The position numbers and the translations under genes were made by a program. From positions 1 through 6,673 of the forward strand of contig JAZDHC010000160.1 in NCBI GenBank assembly GCA_043806395.1: 6,673 nucleotides of DNA, read 5' to 3'. The notes beneath the pieces were generated by a model. It was not told the origin of the DNA. It made no database searches and saw only the letters and a list, made by a program, of their open reading frames with translations. Below are positions 6,578-6,673 of the stretch, in pieces (positions within the stretch are counted from its first letter, which is position 1; each line of letters begins with the position of its first letter). This DNA is from CG2-30-40-21 sp043806395 (GTDB taxonomy: Bacteria; UBA9089; CG2-30-40-21).

Positions 6578-6673
6578 ATGAATAATGTTTTTATGGGCAT
6601 TAAGTGTCGTATCTTTATTTGTATGGTAGGTTTGTTTATATTGTCCGGTTGCAGCAAAGAATATCTGGCTGAA
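6578..6673 (+). CDS. Lipoprotein, N-terminal part (runs off right edge)
   Basis: The ATG directly follows the TAA of the membrane protein gene and stays open to the window end (32 codons). AAAGG at 6564-6568 gives a ribosome binding site with 9-nt spacing. The product has a basic N-region (Lys9, Arg11), a hydrophobic core (12-22) and a canonical lipobox LSGC with Cys25 as the lipidated residue. Mature position 2 is Ser, which under the enterobacterial rule favours the outer membrane. The mature start CSKEYLAE resembles TPR lipoproteins that I recall near exosortase genes, but too little is visible to assign a domain. It is probably the sixth gene of the operon. Confidence 0.75.
   Translation, partial: MNNVFMGIKCRIFICMVGLFILSGCSKEYLAE

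Overview
The window is an AT-rich stretch that looks like the chromosome of a Gram-negative (diderm) bacterium. The evidence is an exosortase with an EpsI partner, a lipoprotein signal at the right edge, and a PilX/pseudopilin-type N-terminus. The gene set resembles exosortase loci of uncultured lineages such as Omnitrophota or Desantisbacteria-like bacteria. That placement is from memory of such loci and is weak; the sequence alone does not fix the taxon.

Layout. Positions 2-322 hold the C-terminal end of a transposase-like gene that enters from the left. About 490 bp with no credible gene follow (323-812). This stretch has a strong C-over-G bias on the + strand, opposite to the genes on its right, plus a few small inverted repeats. 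A near-consensus sigma-70 promoter with an extended -10 (813-841) and a strong Shine-Dalgarno (862-870) then open a tight six-gene operon on the + strand, which runs off the right edge. Its order is: PilX-N-like surface or minor pilin protein (878-2788); periplasmic or membrane-anchored protein with eleven TPRs (2810-4141); exosortase (4142-4990); EpsI-family protein (4994-5686); unrecognised protein with about six membrane segments (5690-6577); start of a lipoprotein (6578-6673, cut by the edge).

How the genes fit together. The exosortase carries the expected Cys/Arg/His triad, and EpsI carries its HPPExCY motif. Together with the TPR protein they resemble the core of an exosortase-associated cell-surface or exopolysaccharide system. 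No PEP-CTERM-like sorting signal is visible on any protein complete in the window, so the exosortase substrate lies elsewhere. The PilX-like gene, first in the operon and next to the only visible promoter, links pilin-type export to the exosortase cluster. The four genes after the TPR gene follow with gaps of 0, 3, 3 and 0 nt. All six operon genes use the same reading frame, with one stop codon at each junction, which is an unusual arrangement.
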